Shown: positions 23,663 to 37,300, counted from the stretch's first letter. The stretch is 64,000 bases of DNA from Fragum whitleyi (GCA_948146395.1 OX411544.1:32880457-32944456), one strand, 5' to 3'. Notes: generated by a model not told the origin, from the sequence alone. Numbers and translations: made by a program.

Positions 23663-24126
23663 CTGAATTGTATTTTTTTGTGTGGAAATTGTTTATACCT
23701 TACGCAAAGGAGTTGAAGTCAACAAAGAGCTTTCAACACATTTTAGAAATAATAGAGGCAGGTCCTAAAGAAAACAGATTCAGAAAAATGGGCAAAATTC
23801 ATGTCTACGTCTCTACGAGTGCCTTTAATTGTAAATATCGGGTAATAATAAAACTTTACACATACTGCTCAGCTCAGTAACCAATAGTATCAAAGAATAT
23901 GATATAGGAAGTGTAAGAATAAGAATTAAGTTGGTTATCACCTTTGAATGAGCTGTTATAAGATAGGGAAGTTATCTTGAAGAGGTAGAAGAACCAAAAT
24001 ACATATGAGTAATATTATCATGACTGATAGGCACCGCAGGTAAACATGATAGGTTCTGTCAGGGGCTGTCTCAAAATGTATATGAACAGTAAAAGCTGCT
24101 CGCCTTACTGGCACTCTCAGAAACCA
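23663..24126. other. No gene seen
   Basis: AT-rich, no recognised feature. Confidence 0.5.
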
Positions 24127-24352
24127 TGTATCTTTCAAAATTATTTCTCTTCACTCCTGCTCCCTCTCCCTTTAATTTGAGGTTAGTTTCATCTAAACTA
24201 TCATTTTAATGAAAGGAAAGTAATCTCAAATTAGAGAAAAAGACTTTAAAAAATTGTCTTATTTAGGTGATTTCAATCAACTGAAATTGGGGTTTCTTAA
24301 TAATTAATGTAGGGGGGTTACTATTTAGAAGGGCACTTTAATAAGAGGAAAT
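24127..24352. mobile_element. Palindromic MITE, decayed
   Basis: AATTTGAGGTTAGTTTCATC with inverse ATGAAAGGAAAGTAATCTCA, and TAGAAGGGCACTTTAATAAG near the end. Related to 55790-56065 and 46070-46240. Confidence 0.45.
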
Positions 24353-24475
24353 ACAGCAGTGCTATTTTGTTCTTGGTTCTGCATAACTTGATTGCGAGTC
24401 TTACAATATCAATCCCATTTGCTATCCAATTTGATCTAGCTCCTTGTATTAGTCTGTCTGGTAAGAAGCTATCTT

Positions 24476-24635
24476 AAGGTAGTGGACCTATAATAGTTCC
24501 ATAGCATTTCGGGAGCCATCTTCTTTCACAGTGTTAACCAAGGTTTCCTAATGAAATCATTAGAAAACCTCAGATAACACTGTTTAAGTTCATGCCTTTC
24601 AAAATGTGGCAAAACTATAATATGTCCACTCCCTA
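24476..24635. mobile_element. Palindromic MITE R, about 160 bp
   Basis: GGTAGTGGACC / GTCCACTCCC ends, centre GGTTTCCTAATGAAATCATT. Copies at 51459, 57689 and 60485. Confidence 0.65.
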
Positions 24636-24654
24636 AAGTAGATCAGAATTTCAG

Positions 24655-25013
24655 GTTACAGTCAATCTTGCTCAAGCGATCACGTCTACGAAGCGACCAA
24701 TTTCATTAAGCAACCATTTTTCAAATCCCCTTCTTTAAGTCAAAATTTCTTTAAAAAATGATATCATTGGTCTCAAAATAACTCCAAATAAATCCTGTTT
24801 TGTTAAAACTCATTAGAATCGTCTAAATAAGACGGGTCTTTTGAATTTTAACAACTTGTGATTATTGAGCAATTCAAAAGAACAGGCATTTTCAGTCAAA
24901 ATGATGTTTGTAATTTGTAAACAAAACAAGTACTTAGGGACCATTCTCTTTAACAACCGCTTTTTGGTGGTCCCATACCTGGTCTCTTAATACACATTTT
25001 ACTGTATTTTATT
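24655..25013 (+). mobile_element. MITE E, uninterrupted copy abutting the exon 1 acceptor
   Basis: TTACAGTCAATCTTGCTCAA at the left, ACATTTTACTGTA at the right. Homologous halves lie at 11147-11330 and 11720-11899. It ends 12 bp before exon 1. Confidence 0.5.
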
Positions 25014-25025
25014 TTCTAATTTCAG

Positions 25026-25184
25026 GTAGAGGGGCAGAGACCTCCATGAGACTTGTTGACGTGACAACACAGACTGGCCATCTGCTGACTGGGGTGACAG
25101 ACAGGGGAGAAAACTGGGAATAAAAATAGTAAACTATAACTAGTGTACAACTAGACAACTGCTGGTAGACAAATGGCTAACCAG
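25026..25184 (+). CDS. CCDC9: Exon with 5' UTR and start codon (residues 1-4)
   Basis: A pyrimidine-rich acceptor (tctaatttcag) ends at 25025, and the donor CCAG/GTAAGT starts at 25185. The start ATG at 25173 has A at -3 and G at +4. It encodes only Met-Ala-Asn-Gln before the intron and joins in phase 0 to exon 2. Upstream, ATG 25046-25048 opens a 25-codon uORF that ends at TAA 25121-25123, in another frame. The 3' part of this exon is the first unit of a tandem array that repeats both the start codon and the donor. The acceptor implies at least one further upstream non-coding exon. Confidence 0.7.
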
Positions 25185-25650
25185 GTAAGTGTATAATAAA
25201 CAGGGGAGAAAACTGGGAATAAACAAGTAAACCATAATAAGTGTTTAATAAATTGACAACTGTTGGTAGACAAATGGCTAACCCAGTATGTATATAACAA
25301 ACAGGGGAGAAAACTGGGAATAAAAATAGTAAACTATAACTAGTGTACAACTAGACAACTGCTGGTAGACAAATGGCTAACCAGGTATGTGTATAACAAA
25401 CAGGGGAGAAAACTGGGAATAAAAAAGTAAACCATAATAAGTGTTTAATAAATTGACAACTGTTGGTAGACAAATGGCTAACCCAGTTTGTATATAACAA
25501 ACAGGGGAGAAAACTGGGAGTAAAGATAGTAAACTATAACTAGTGTACAACTAGACAACTGCTGGTAGACAAATGGCTAACCAGGTATGTGTATAACAAA
25601 CAGGGGAGAAAAATCGGAATAAAAATAGTAAACTACATGCCTGGTGTCAG
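25101..25650 (+). repeat. Tandem array (five copies plus a partial sixth, 99/101-bp alternating units) repeating start codon and splice donor
   Basis: Units start at ACAGGGGAGAAAA at 25101, 25200, 25301, 25400, 25501 and 25600 (partial). Odd units (A type, 99 bp) carry ATGGCTAACCAG followed by GTAAGT or GTATGT. Even units (B type, 101 bp) carry ATGGCTAACCCAGTATG or ...CAGTTTG, which loses the donor GT. A degenerate unit lies at 26017-26165. The A-B alternation gives a 200-bp higher-order period. Confidence 0.9.
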
Positions 25651-28600
25651 AGAGAATTTGCTAGTTTGATTGCTGACAGGTGTAGCCTATTAATAGATTA
25701 TTTGGTAAGATTGTTTGGTCAAAATTTTTGACATTGAGTGTGAAGTCTCAAACATACGTCAAGCACATTGGGTTGTCGAGATTTGGCTATGTATACAGGG
25801 GGATGTGATTGAACAGCGAAAAGTCTAACTCCCAGGTGTTTAAATCCATGTAAATAAACTTCAAAAGAAGCCATGTGTTCAGAAAGTCATCAGCTTTAGT
25901 AGGAGGGGGGGGGGGGGGTGTGTTGGCAAAGGAGGATAACAGCATAATAGCAAAAAATTGACTTCTTCCTCTGTTTCATTTCTTGGACCCCACCACAGCG
26001 TCATAATTGATTTGCAGTGTATAACTAGTGTACAACCACACAGCTGTTGGTACCAAATGGCTAACCAGGTGCCCGTACAAAAAAAAAAACAAGTGAGAAA
26101 ACAGGAAATAAAAATAGTAAACTATAACTAGTTTAGAACTAGAAAACTGCTGGTAGACATAATAAAGAAATTTGACTGCCTTGGAGGTCTAGTGGTATAA
26201 GCTCTTGACAACCATTGTCAGGGTGTGTTTATGTTAAAAAACACTTAATAGCCAGCCCCATTTCATCCAGCTGCAAAATTGGGTAGTAGTGGGTATAAAC
26301 CATTGCTCTTTCTCTCTGGGACATGAAATCATCTGGGCCTGAGGTTATAAAACTTTTCTCATTCTCAAATCAAATTTTTCTCAAATTTCAACTTGAGTTT
26401 AAAGCCTCTATTCTGTTGTAATACTAATATAAATGTATGTACACAAAAGATAATATTAATAAGTTGTTACAAATAACAACTTATTGATATTATCTTTTAT
26501 GCTCATGCATTTATTTTAATTCTAAGTTTGGGAATATTCTCAATTGAGCTCGAAAAAAGTTTTATAACCACAGGCCCTGGATTAAGCTTTTCAGGGTGAC
26601 TTTCTTAGCTTACACTTACATGGCAATCAAAGTAAAATAAATTAGTATCAACTAGAAACTACAGGATAAACATTGGATTGGAAAATATGGCAGGGATTGA
26701 CACTAACACAAGTCCTCAGGCCCAAGACCTGTGGATTCTAGGGAGGGCTGTTATTTATTGAAACACTCAGTAATCGAAATCTTTCCAGTTTGAAAAATAA
26801 ATGCTTTTCAATACTAGAATTTGCATTACCAAATGGAAAACATTGTGGAAAAGAAGAAATTGCTTATCAAAAGCAATTTCTTCTTATCCAACAATGTTGT
26901 CCCTGCAATTTATCCCTTAAATTGCTAAAATTCAAACATGGTTTTCATGCAGGATCTGGTATATTTTGGGCTTGCAGGTCCTTCAGGCTTGTGGCAAAAT
27001 GTAGTAAGTGTCAAACCCTATATGGCGTTGCTTTTCAAACATATATCATTTTTTTACCCCAAAAATTAATGGGATCATGGCAAATTGTTTTACCAATGTC
27101 CATTTTGTTGTCTATGTGTTAAACATTTATTTTCAATTATATCTATGCTATTTCATTGAAAGGTAATGATATAGAGGATAATCGTTTGTTTCAGTGTAAG
27201 ATCCATTTATATTTCATTGAGTGAACAACAAAAGCTTTATTTTCACGAGTGGCAGAGCCACAAGTGAAAATATAGCTTTTTTTGTTCACGAAATGAAATA
27301 TTTATCGATCTTACACTGAAACAAACGATTATTCTATTTCTTTAATGCAAAAATGAGACGAAATGTGAAATTTCTAGGACATATTTTCGTAAAGCGCGTC
27401 ATTTTGCGCGTGATTGCTATGCAACGTTCATTGTGACGTCACTTATTTCGCCCCGCATAGATGACGTCAGATAGGATGAAATACACCAAAGCAGGGTTTA
27501 AGTTTTTGATAATTTCACTGCTTTTGCGGTGAGATTATCAAGTGATAATCTACCCTTATTTCTCGATAAACCACCGAAAAGTATTAAAGAAATTCTATTA
27601 TTATTGAATTACATACTGTTTATGTTCATTTCCAGGGTTATAATGATGGAGCAGATTTGTTCCTTGATATCCTTACAAAGGAGGAGAAAGAGGCTCTTCT
27701 TTCAAAGAAAATGGAGGCAATTCGAAAGAAAAATGATCTCCTGCGTCAGCGACATGAGGTAATAACCCTTCACTTATCATTTTAAACCTTGTTATGCTGA
27801 ATAAAAACATCAGAAGAATTGTGACAATTTCACTGGATGCAATCATTGTAAACTAGTATTTATTCTCAAATCTTAATTCTTCAAACTACAATGTATTCTG
27901 ACTTAACTAGACTGTCACAAAGAGGACTAATACCCCCTTACGATTTGTTGTCATCAATTAAAAGTCATTTTCCATCAAAGGGCAATAACCCTGTCAAAAG
28001 TCAATGGATGGCAATCAAAATGTCACTGGCACTTCTCTGCCTGATATTGATTACATCTGTAAGGTTTCAATGAAATCTGACAATCAGTGGCTGAGAAATT
28101 TGAGCTGACAAGAAAACACTACAGACAGTTGGACCGACAGACCAACCAACTCCTATATACCGCCAAACATAGTTTAGGTGGGTATAATAAGGATATTCAG
28201 GTGGTTAAGACTAATATCAGACTACACACATGTGTTAAGGCTGATCTGTGTAACTCCTTCTAAAGCAGAAATATTCAGCATAATAAGGGTTAATAGTACA
28301 ATCTTTTCCATAGCATACTTTATTTATCTATCTTTTTTCAAAGTAAGAAGAAAAATAGAAATAGGGTTTTTTTTTGAGACAAGACGATCCTTACCAACTC
28401 TAGAATGAAATGATACTATGATTGATTGATTAAATGGAGTTTTACACCGCTCTCAACATGTTTATAATGATACAAAGCAAGTGAATAAACTCTTTTTCAT
28501 ATTTACAACACTTTTGTACTTGCAAACTAATATGATCTGCTAACAAGAACTTAAGAAATACAGTGTAAGCATTTGGTAAGATTGCCTGAATTGAACAGTG

Positions 28601-31600
28601 GTCCAGCACTTGTATGAGATAACTCTTATGGCTGTTCACTATAGAAACCTAGGGTAGGTCAAGGGGGTCAAAATGGAGATTGAACACCCCTACAAACTAA
28701 ACTAACTGGTCGCACATAGAGCATGCGCATTGGCTGAACGATCCATCCTAGGCTCACGCACGTGCCCAGGGAACCCAACCATCTTGTTCCGAGTTTCGAA
28801 TCTCTCAGTCAAGTTCAACTCTATGAGAAATTATCTTCACAAGCCAAGGGTTCTAAGACCTAGCATAGTGGAGTAAGAACCCTTGGCCTGCAAAGACGGT
28901 AAGAAATGCATCATTTGCCCTAATAACTATATGTGTACATGTTACCCTGAGTTTTAAGATCTAGGCTAAAGAAAATTACTTGAAATGCATGTATAAGAAG
29001 TAATATTGTAAATGTTTCTATATGATATATTTCCTTATTTTTTTTCTAGGAGATCCAAGTAGAAAAGCGGAACTCGGGTCCTGTACCTAAACCAGAGTCC
29101 AACAACCATCAACAGATGGCGCCCCAGGCACTCACTCAAAAACAGATTTATGACAGCCCCAGAAAGGGGGCACAGTCTCCTAAAAAGGAGATGAAGGTAA
29201 GCTTTTATCTTTTGTATGTCCATCAGTCTGTTTGCCTCAATCGAACGACCGTCATCAGAGAGTGCCTAAGCACTCACTCAGAAACAGATTTGAGTCTGTG
29301 TATATCATTTCCAACAATTTGGTATTTGTGTGAATTTCAAACATTGAGCAGCCTAGACAGTCACTTAGTGCAAATTAGATTTGTCTGTCTGTTTTAAGAT
29401 ACTTTGTGACCTTGTGTACCTATTAAGCGCAAAGTGAAGATTTTGGACAGACTGTGTTGATGCACAGGCTGTTAAAAATCTTTACTTGGTGTACAATTGA
29501 AATTGTTGGAAACATCATGCACAGGCTGATTTATTTTAGCCGCTAAAATGGACAACATCTTCTGAAATGTATTGAGACACATCTTGAAAGCATCTTTCTG
29601 TCTGTCAGGATCCAATCACCTTCAAAAGGAAGACGTTTTTACAAGTAATGGACTATGAATTTGATAATTGTCCTAACAGTAAGGGAACTCTATCTAACAA
29701 AACAATAGGCCTATTAGAAAGATATCGTTGGCATTTTGTGAAATTCAAGAAATTCTCAAAAAAGTATTTTCTGAAGTCATTTGACTGCAATTATTTAGGA
29801 AAAGGTGCTGGTGAAATTTCTAAGCTGAACTATATAACAAAACTTAACATAGTTCTATATTAAATAAGATTGCAGATAACTTTACAAATGGTATGTTTAG
29901 ATTTCAAAAAAATGCTTTTCATTGTAATTCTTTGCGAGAAATGTAGAGAATGTTTGTTACAAGTACATCAAAACATTGAATTGTTTGATATTAGAGGTTT
30001 ACACTAATCTATTATAAATTATCTTATAACTATACAAGTATCCATATGATAATATCCCATATGATTTTATGATACAACATGGATATTTTTAGAGCAATAA
30101 CATAATGCATTTAGTTTAAGAAACTTGCATTTCCGTTTGAAACATTGACAAAAACAAGGCAAACAGAGGTTATAAGATAAATATAAAACATACTAAGTGT
30201 ATTATAGGAAAATATATCTAACTGGGTTGTGAGAATAGATAATTGTCTAGGCAGAGCCTTGTCAATTACAAATTCCCCAAACCTTTTTAAATAATTAATG
30301 GTGTCCGAATTCTTGGGAGTGTCCGAATATATGGATGAATTACGGTAGATATTTATTTTCGTACAAAACACTAAGTATGTATTATATTTTCGCTTATTTC
30401 AGGCACAATATCAAGATGACAGAAGAAAGGATAACAAGGAACACTCCGAAAAATCCCCAGAAAAGAAGCCCCCTAAAACTGCCGTAGGTCGCGGCAAACA
30501 GCTCGCTCGTATGAGCAAGAAAGAGCTTAAAGCTCAGGTTTGTAGTCATAATTACCTGCCCTTTTTATATCAACCCTTGTCATGCTGAACCCAGAAAATT
30601 CGTGATTTGGCAGGAGCCATAGACAAACATCAGCCCGCACATATGTGCAGACTGATGTTAGTCTACACCACCTGTTTCTCACTTTCAAACCAGAATTGTC
30701 AATAAATTTAGTTTTTTCAAATAAAAATTGACCTACAGTGGGAACTTTCAGTGCTTTTTGTCCTTTGATTATGATGAAAATTTATAGCCAAGATTTATTA
30801 AGTGCAACAAGGGTAATGACAGTGTTGAATTGTATGAGTCATAAGTCCAAATTATGATCACCTCACAATATTGAAACTTCTTCAGCTACTATTCAAAAGA
30901 CATTTCAAACTTGTTGTTTGGGAAACAACTTTGAGCTTTTTAAGTATTCAAGCTAAATCAGTATGTATCTAGTTTATATAAGAAATGAGGTCTGTATCAA
31001 AATCTTTTAATTTTTAGCTCCACTGGCTGAAAGCCACTGGGGCTATTGTCATGGCGTTGTGTCCGTCGTGCGTCCGTCCGTGCGTCTGGTCGTAAACTTT
31101 TTCTTTAAAAATCTTCTCCTCAGAAACTATTGGATGGATTTCAACCAATTTTCACATGAATGATCCTTAGGTGACCCTCTTTCAAAGTTGTTCAAGAAAT
31201 TTTGATCCAATGAAAAACATCGATTTAATGGGCGTGGCTAATTTCCAAATATGGTAAAAAGTGACTTTTCTCAGGTTCTTATGGATGGATATCAACCAAA
31301 TTTTACATGAATGAACCTTGGGTGACCCTTTATCAGTCTACCAAAAATTATTGTGATCGTATGAAAAATATGTATTTTATGGGCAGAGGTCATTTCTCTA
31401 TTATGTTATATAGTGGAAACTTTGAAAATCATTTTCTCAGAATCTAAGAGATAGATATCAACCAAATTTTACATGAAGGATCCTTGGGTGCCCCTTTATC
31501 AGTCTACCAAAAATTATTGTGATCAGTTGAAAATTATGTATTTTATGGGCTGAGGTCATTTCTCTATATGTTATATAGTGGAAACTTTGAAAATCATTTT

Positions 31601-34314
31601 CTCAGAATGTTAGTGATGGATATCAACCTAATTTCACCGGAATGATTATTGAGTGATTCTTTATCAGTCTTCCAAAAATTATTGTGATCGGATGAAAAAT
31701 ATGTCTTTTATGGGCAGAGGTCATTTCTCTATATGTTATATAGTGGAAACTTTGAAAATCGTTTTCTCAGAATGTAACTGATGGATATCAATCAAACTTC
31801 ATTAGTATGATCCTTGGGTGATCCATTATCATGCAGCCAAAAATTATTGTCATTGGATGAAAAATATGTCTTTTATTGGCGGGGGTCATTTCTCTATATG
31901 TTATGATAGTGGAAACTTTGAAAATCATTTCAACATCATTAGAACCAAAAATATCTAAAAATCTAGTCGAAACTTAGATTTGCTATTACAAGAAATTCAA
32001 GCCTGTGGAGCGACACAAGCCATTCATGGCTTTCTAGTTTAGCTCACCTGAGCACATTGTGCTCAAGGTGAGCTTTTGTGATCATTGGATGTCCGTCGTC
32101 CGTCGTCAGACATCAACAATTTAAGTGTTTACACTCCAAGGCCACAATTATGGACCAATCATCATGAAACTTTGTCAGAATGCTCTTCAGATCATAAGGA
32201 TTAACCCTATCGAAAATGGGAAGGATCCGTGCCATATCACTGGAAAAGGGGCCTAAAAGACAATTTTCTTGTTTACACTCTAGAGGCCACAAATATAGTC
32301 CAATCATCATGAAACTTGGTCAGAATGTGTGTGTTCTCCAGGTCACAAGGAATAACCCTACCGAAAATGAGAAGGATCCGTGCCATATCACAGGAAAAGG
32401 GGCCAAAAAGACAATTTTCTTGTTTTCACTCTAGAGGCCACAAATATGGTCCAATCATCATGAAACTTGGTCAGAATGTTCTCCAGGTCACAAGGAATAA
32501 CCCTACCGAAAATGAGAAGGATCCGTGCCATATCACGGGAAAAGGGGCCAAAAAGACAATTTTTTTGTTTACACTCTAGAGGCCAAAAATATGGTCCAAT
32601 CATGAAAATTGGTCAGAATGGTCTCCAGGTCTCAAGGATTAACCCTATTGAAAATGAAAAGGATCCATGCCATATCACAGGAAAAGGGGCATTAAAGACA
32701 ATTTTCTTGTTTACACTCTAGAGGCCACAAATATCGACCAATCGTCATGAAACTTGGTTAGAATATTCTCCAGGTCACAAGGATGAATCCTATTGAAAAT
32801 CTGAAGGATCCGTGTCATATCACGGGAAAAGGGGCCTTAAAGACAATTTTTTTGTTTACACTCTATAGGCCACAAATATTGCCCAATCTTTATGAAACTT
32901 GGTCATAATGTTGGTCAGGTCACACGAATGAAGCCTTTTGAAAATGGGAAGGATCCATGCCATATCACGGGAAAAGGGGTCTTAATGATAATTTTCTTGT
33001 TATAACTCTAGGGGCCATATTTTTGGCAGAAATGTTATGAAAGTTGGTTTTATGTAGAAATTATCTACTTAATGATATCTGCCTATTTAATTGATGTGAT
33101 GCCCTAGGGGTCAAATAGATTCAGGTGAGCGATCTAGGACCATCATGGTCCCCTTGTTTATATTTTCTATCCAAATCATGATAGGGCATTCATTTTTTAC
33201 AGAATGATTGCTATTGAATAAAGTTGATAGAATGCATTTTAATGTTTAAACCATTTCTTACGAACACATATAAGGACTATAAGTTTCCCTTGGAAAAGGG
33301 CTTATCCTAAGTGCATGGAAAAGTATACAGTTATTCACATTCAACCTACCCCTCAGATTACATTTGAATTAAAAATTTCTTAGCTTTTATACAAAACATA
33401 ATCTGGTGGCCATGTTGTTCCATCTGTCAACCTAATATACAGAAGGGAAAAAATTGTGTGGCCATTCTTTGAATAAGCTCAATTTATTATTATAAAATTT
33501 GTATAGTCAGCGCCATTGTTACTCTTTTATAATCATGTAAAAACTTAAACATTTTGTGATATATCTGTTCCTGATGAACTGGTTCACTTAAACCTGGATT
33601 ATCTCTAGTATTAAATTGTCTACTAACATCCTTATTTTACATACTAATATGCATGCTAGGGATAGGTTTGTCTGTAGCCAGAGGTATTGATAACGGTTCC
33701 TGGGTGGGTGGTTTGGTAAAGTAAGTCTAAAATCTTCATTTCTCTATGATCTCTATGTTGTGGGTACTCATTTAGATTGTCTCAATGTGGCAATTCCAAT
33801 ATGCATCCACAACTTCATTTGGGAAAATACCTATGAAATATGCTTATTGAAATAAAGGGAGAGGTTGATAAAGCAAGTCTAAAATCATTATTTCTCTATA
33901 AAATCTTACGTCATTGGGGTAGTCTCGATGAGACAGTTCTAATGAGTACCCACATGTTCGAGTTTGTGTAAGTATAATTGAAATAATCTCATCTAAAATC
34001 TGTAATACCCATGGTATCTCTAGCTCTGATAGATACAATCATTTTATAAGGAATTATAAACCCTGATGGTGATGTGAGAGACTCATCAGAACAAAAGTTG
34101 ACTGTACATTTTTATATAATGTGGGCTGACTCATTAAAAAGAGTCAATTTCTTGCTCAAACAGCAACAGCTTAAGCTTTTGATCAGAGATGTGCTTTATG
34201 TTTATCGCAAATGTTGGCTTAAAATTTATTCACACAAATAAAGCTTTATGTGCAATAAAAAAAAAATCAACTATTATAATATGGAGCTCTTAATGGGCTG
34301 GGGTAATTCCCCCC

Positions 34315-34375
<61 letters not shown>

Positions 34376-37300
34376 TTGACATGGACCATGTTTTAAGTGG
34401 TTTTGGAAAAAACAAAAATCTTTGTAAGCAAGTCTTTGTATACTCAAGATCCTGTATCAGAACCATATAACCTGTTACCAAGCTTTTTTTTGTTGGCACA
34501 TTGTTACAACGAATTTCTCTTTTTCACATAATCATCTGATTCTTACAAGGCTATTTTCATCTCCTCAGACCCAATGTCTGAAGAGCTATAGCAATGGTGT
34601 GTTTCATGTCCATTCTGTCTATCCATTCATCAGTTCATTACATTTCTATTAATATAATAGAGTCCACAATTTTCATCAGAACCTCCCCCCACTGGCATAG
34701 AATGATTGTTCTATCATAAGGATTGTTTCAGAAATGGGTCAGGACCATCACACTGCAGGACAAAAGTTCTTGATTGTATTTTGTTAAAAATGCCTTAAAA
34801 ATACTTAATATCATAATAAAGTACTTTTTTTTTCATTGGAAACTCTTCAAACTTGTTTTTTCCTTTCAAAAATTGGTAAGTTTCATAAATATCAAAGGAA
34901 AAGAGGCCTTATGAAAATTTGCTAAAAATGTTGAATTTGTCATAATTGAGTCCAGAGTTCATCATATTTTCTAAAAACTAGCACAAATTGTTTTAACTAT
35001 CAACAGGATTGTTCCTGGACCTTTTGGAAAAGGGTCAGTTCAGTTAGGTAGTGCAGAATAAATGCCCTACTGAATTTTTATCCCCCGCCGAAAAAAAAAT
35101 TCGGGGGGGGGGGGGGGGGGGGGGGGGGAATATTGTTTTTGCCATGTCCATCCGTCCGTCCGTCCGCTATTCGTTTCCGCGCTATTTCTTGAAAACTATA
35201 GACCGGATTTCAATGAAACTTGGCACACAGCTTCACTACAATGAGGACATGCGCATATCGTCAGGGTTACCTGGTTCAACGATCGAATTTAGAGTTACTG
35301 CCCCTGACTGTTTAAGCCATATACATACATAGTGATATTTGTTTCTGCGCTATTTCTTGAAAACTATAGACCGGATTTCAATGAAACTTGGCACACAGCT
35401 TCACTACAATGAGGACATGGGCATATCTTCGGGGTTACCCGGTTCGACGGTCGATTTAGAGTTACTGCCCCTGACTGTTTAAGCCATATACATACATAGT
35501 GATATTCATTTCTGCGCTATTACTTGAAAACTATAGACCTGATTTCAATGAAACTTGGCACACAGCTTCACTACAATGAGGGCATGGGCATATCTTCGGG
35601 GTTACCCAGTTCGACGGTCGAATTTAGAGTTACTGCCCCTGACTGTTTAAGCCATATACATACATAGTGATATTTGTTTCCGCGCTATTTCTTGAAAACT
35701 ATAGACCGGATTTCAATGAAACTTGGCACACAGCTTCACTACAATGAGGACACACGCATATCGTCGGGGTTCCCTGGTTTGACAGTAGAATTTAGAGTTA
35801 CTGCCCCTGACTGTTTAAGCCATATACATACATAGTGATATTCGTTTCCGCGCTATTTCTTGAAAACTATAGACTGGATTTCAATGAAACTTGGCACACA
35901 GCTTCACTACAATGAGGGCATGCGCATATTGTTGGAGTTACCAGGTTCGACGGTCAAATTAAGAGTTACTGCCCCTGACTGTTTAAGCCATATACATACA
36001 TAGTGATATTCGTTTCCGCGCTATTTCTTGAAAACTGTAGACTGGATTTTATTGAAACTTGGCACACAGCTTCACTACAAAGAGGACATGCTTATATCGT
36101 CAGGGTTACCCAGTTCGACCGCCGAATTTAGAGTTACTGCCCCCTGACTGTTTAAGCCATATACATACATAGTGATATTCGTTTCCGTGCTATTTCTTGA
36201 AAACTATAGACCGGATTTCAATGAAACTTGGTACACAGCTTCACTACAATTAGGACATGGGCATATCGTCGGGGTTACCGGGTTTGACCGTCGAATTTAG
36301 AGTTACTGCCCCTGACTGTTTAAGCCATATACATACATTGTGATTTTCATTTCCCCGCTATTTCTTGAAAACTATAGGTTGATGCAGATAAGGGATAACC
36401 TGTACCTAAGTGTGATATTAACTCCATTGACAATGAAAATTTGTTCGGCGGGGGATATCAATTCAACGAATTTGCTTGTTGTTACAGTATTGCCATAATC
36501 AAGATATTATGAACCTTGCCTTTGACCCTTGAATGAGTTAAAGGAGATAGCTTATTCCATAAAACTTAAAATTTGTATAACACGATTATATCTTGCACAG
36601 GAATTTCAGATCATATGTTAGTTCAATGAGTCAGTAGAGCTTCTTAGGCTCATTTACAGGGCCTCTTGTTTTCAATTTCAACACACTGCAAAGTGACCAG
36701 CACGTGTGGAACACTTGCCTTGTAAATGACTTCTTGAATTTATTATTTGAGCCTGTGCGTGACATTTCCAACAATTTCACATCTTTGCAACGTTGAGACT
36801 CAGATCAGTCTGTGCCGCCACACAGTCTGATCAAGAGTCTTAACTATGTGCTCATTAGATGGATAAGTACCTAAAATTGCTATTCACAACCCACGATTAA
36901 TTTTAAAGCACTGCATGAGTGTCAAGGCTACTCAACGTCTTTCCATCACGCAAACACAAAATAATTGTTGGAAAGGTTAGACACAGGCTCCTTTTGTTAC
37001 AAGAAAAATTGCTTGATATATACTAACACTTATTGTATCCTGTTCTCTTTCTATATAATCACCTACCTACCACTCTGGGATGCTGGATGTATGTATGTTG
37101 CATGCTGCTTGTTCAATGTCGTAGGATTTAAGAGTGTCAAGGTCAGATGCTGGTCAAGGGTCAAGGTCAATATCCTTCCAGGATGATAACCGGAACCAGC
37201 CGTTCCAGAGGCAGGGGTCCAGAGATAGTAGTGGTTCTGAGGGTCAAGGTTACCACGGTAACCGATACCAGAACAGGAACAATAATCAGGAATACGATTC

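Noticed and set aside
25101..25650. CRISPR-like or satellite array
   Set aside because: Units are contiguous without spacers, belong to an exon/intron boundary, and the genome is clearly metazoan.
27390..27480. CpG-island promoter in intron 1
   Set aside because: The GC-rich, CRE-bearing sequence is part of a dispersed element with copies at 38165 and 40205; treated as repeat first, regulatory role only as a possibility.
32216..32721. Overlapping plus-strand frames with RAIS-EKGPKRQFSCLHSRG-type repeats
   Set aside because: Tandem 145-bp cores of a family 4 element; not a repeat protein.
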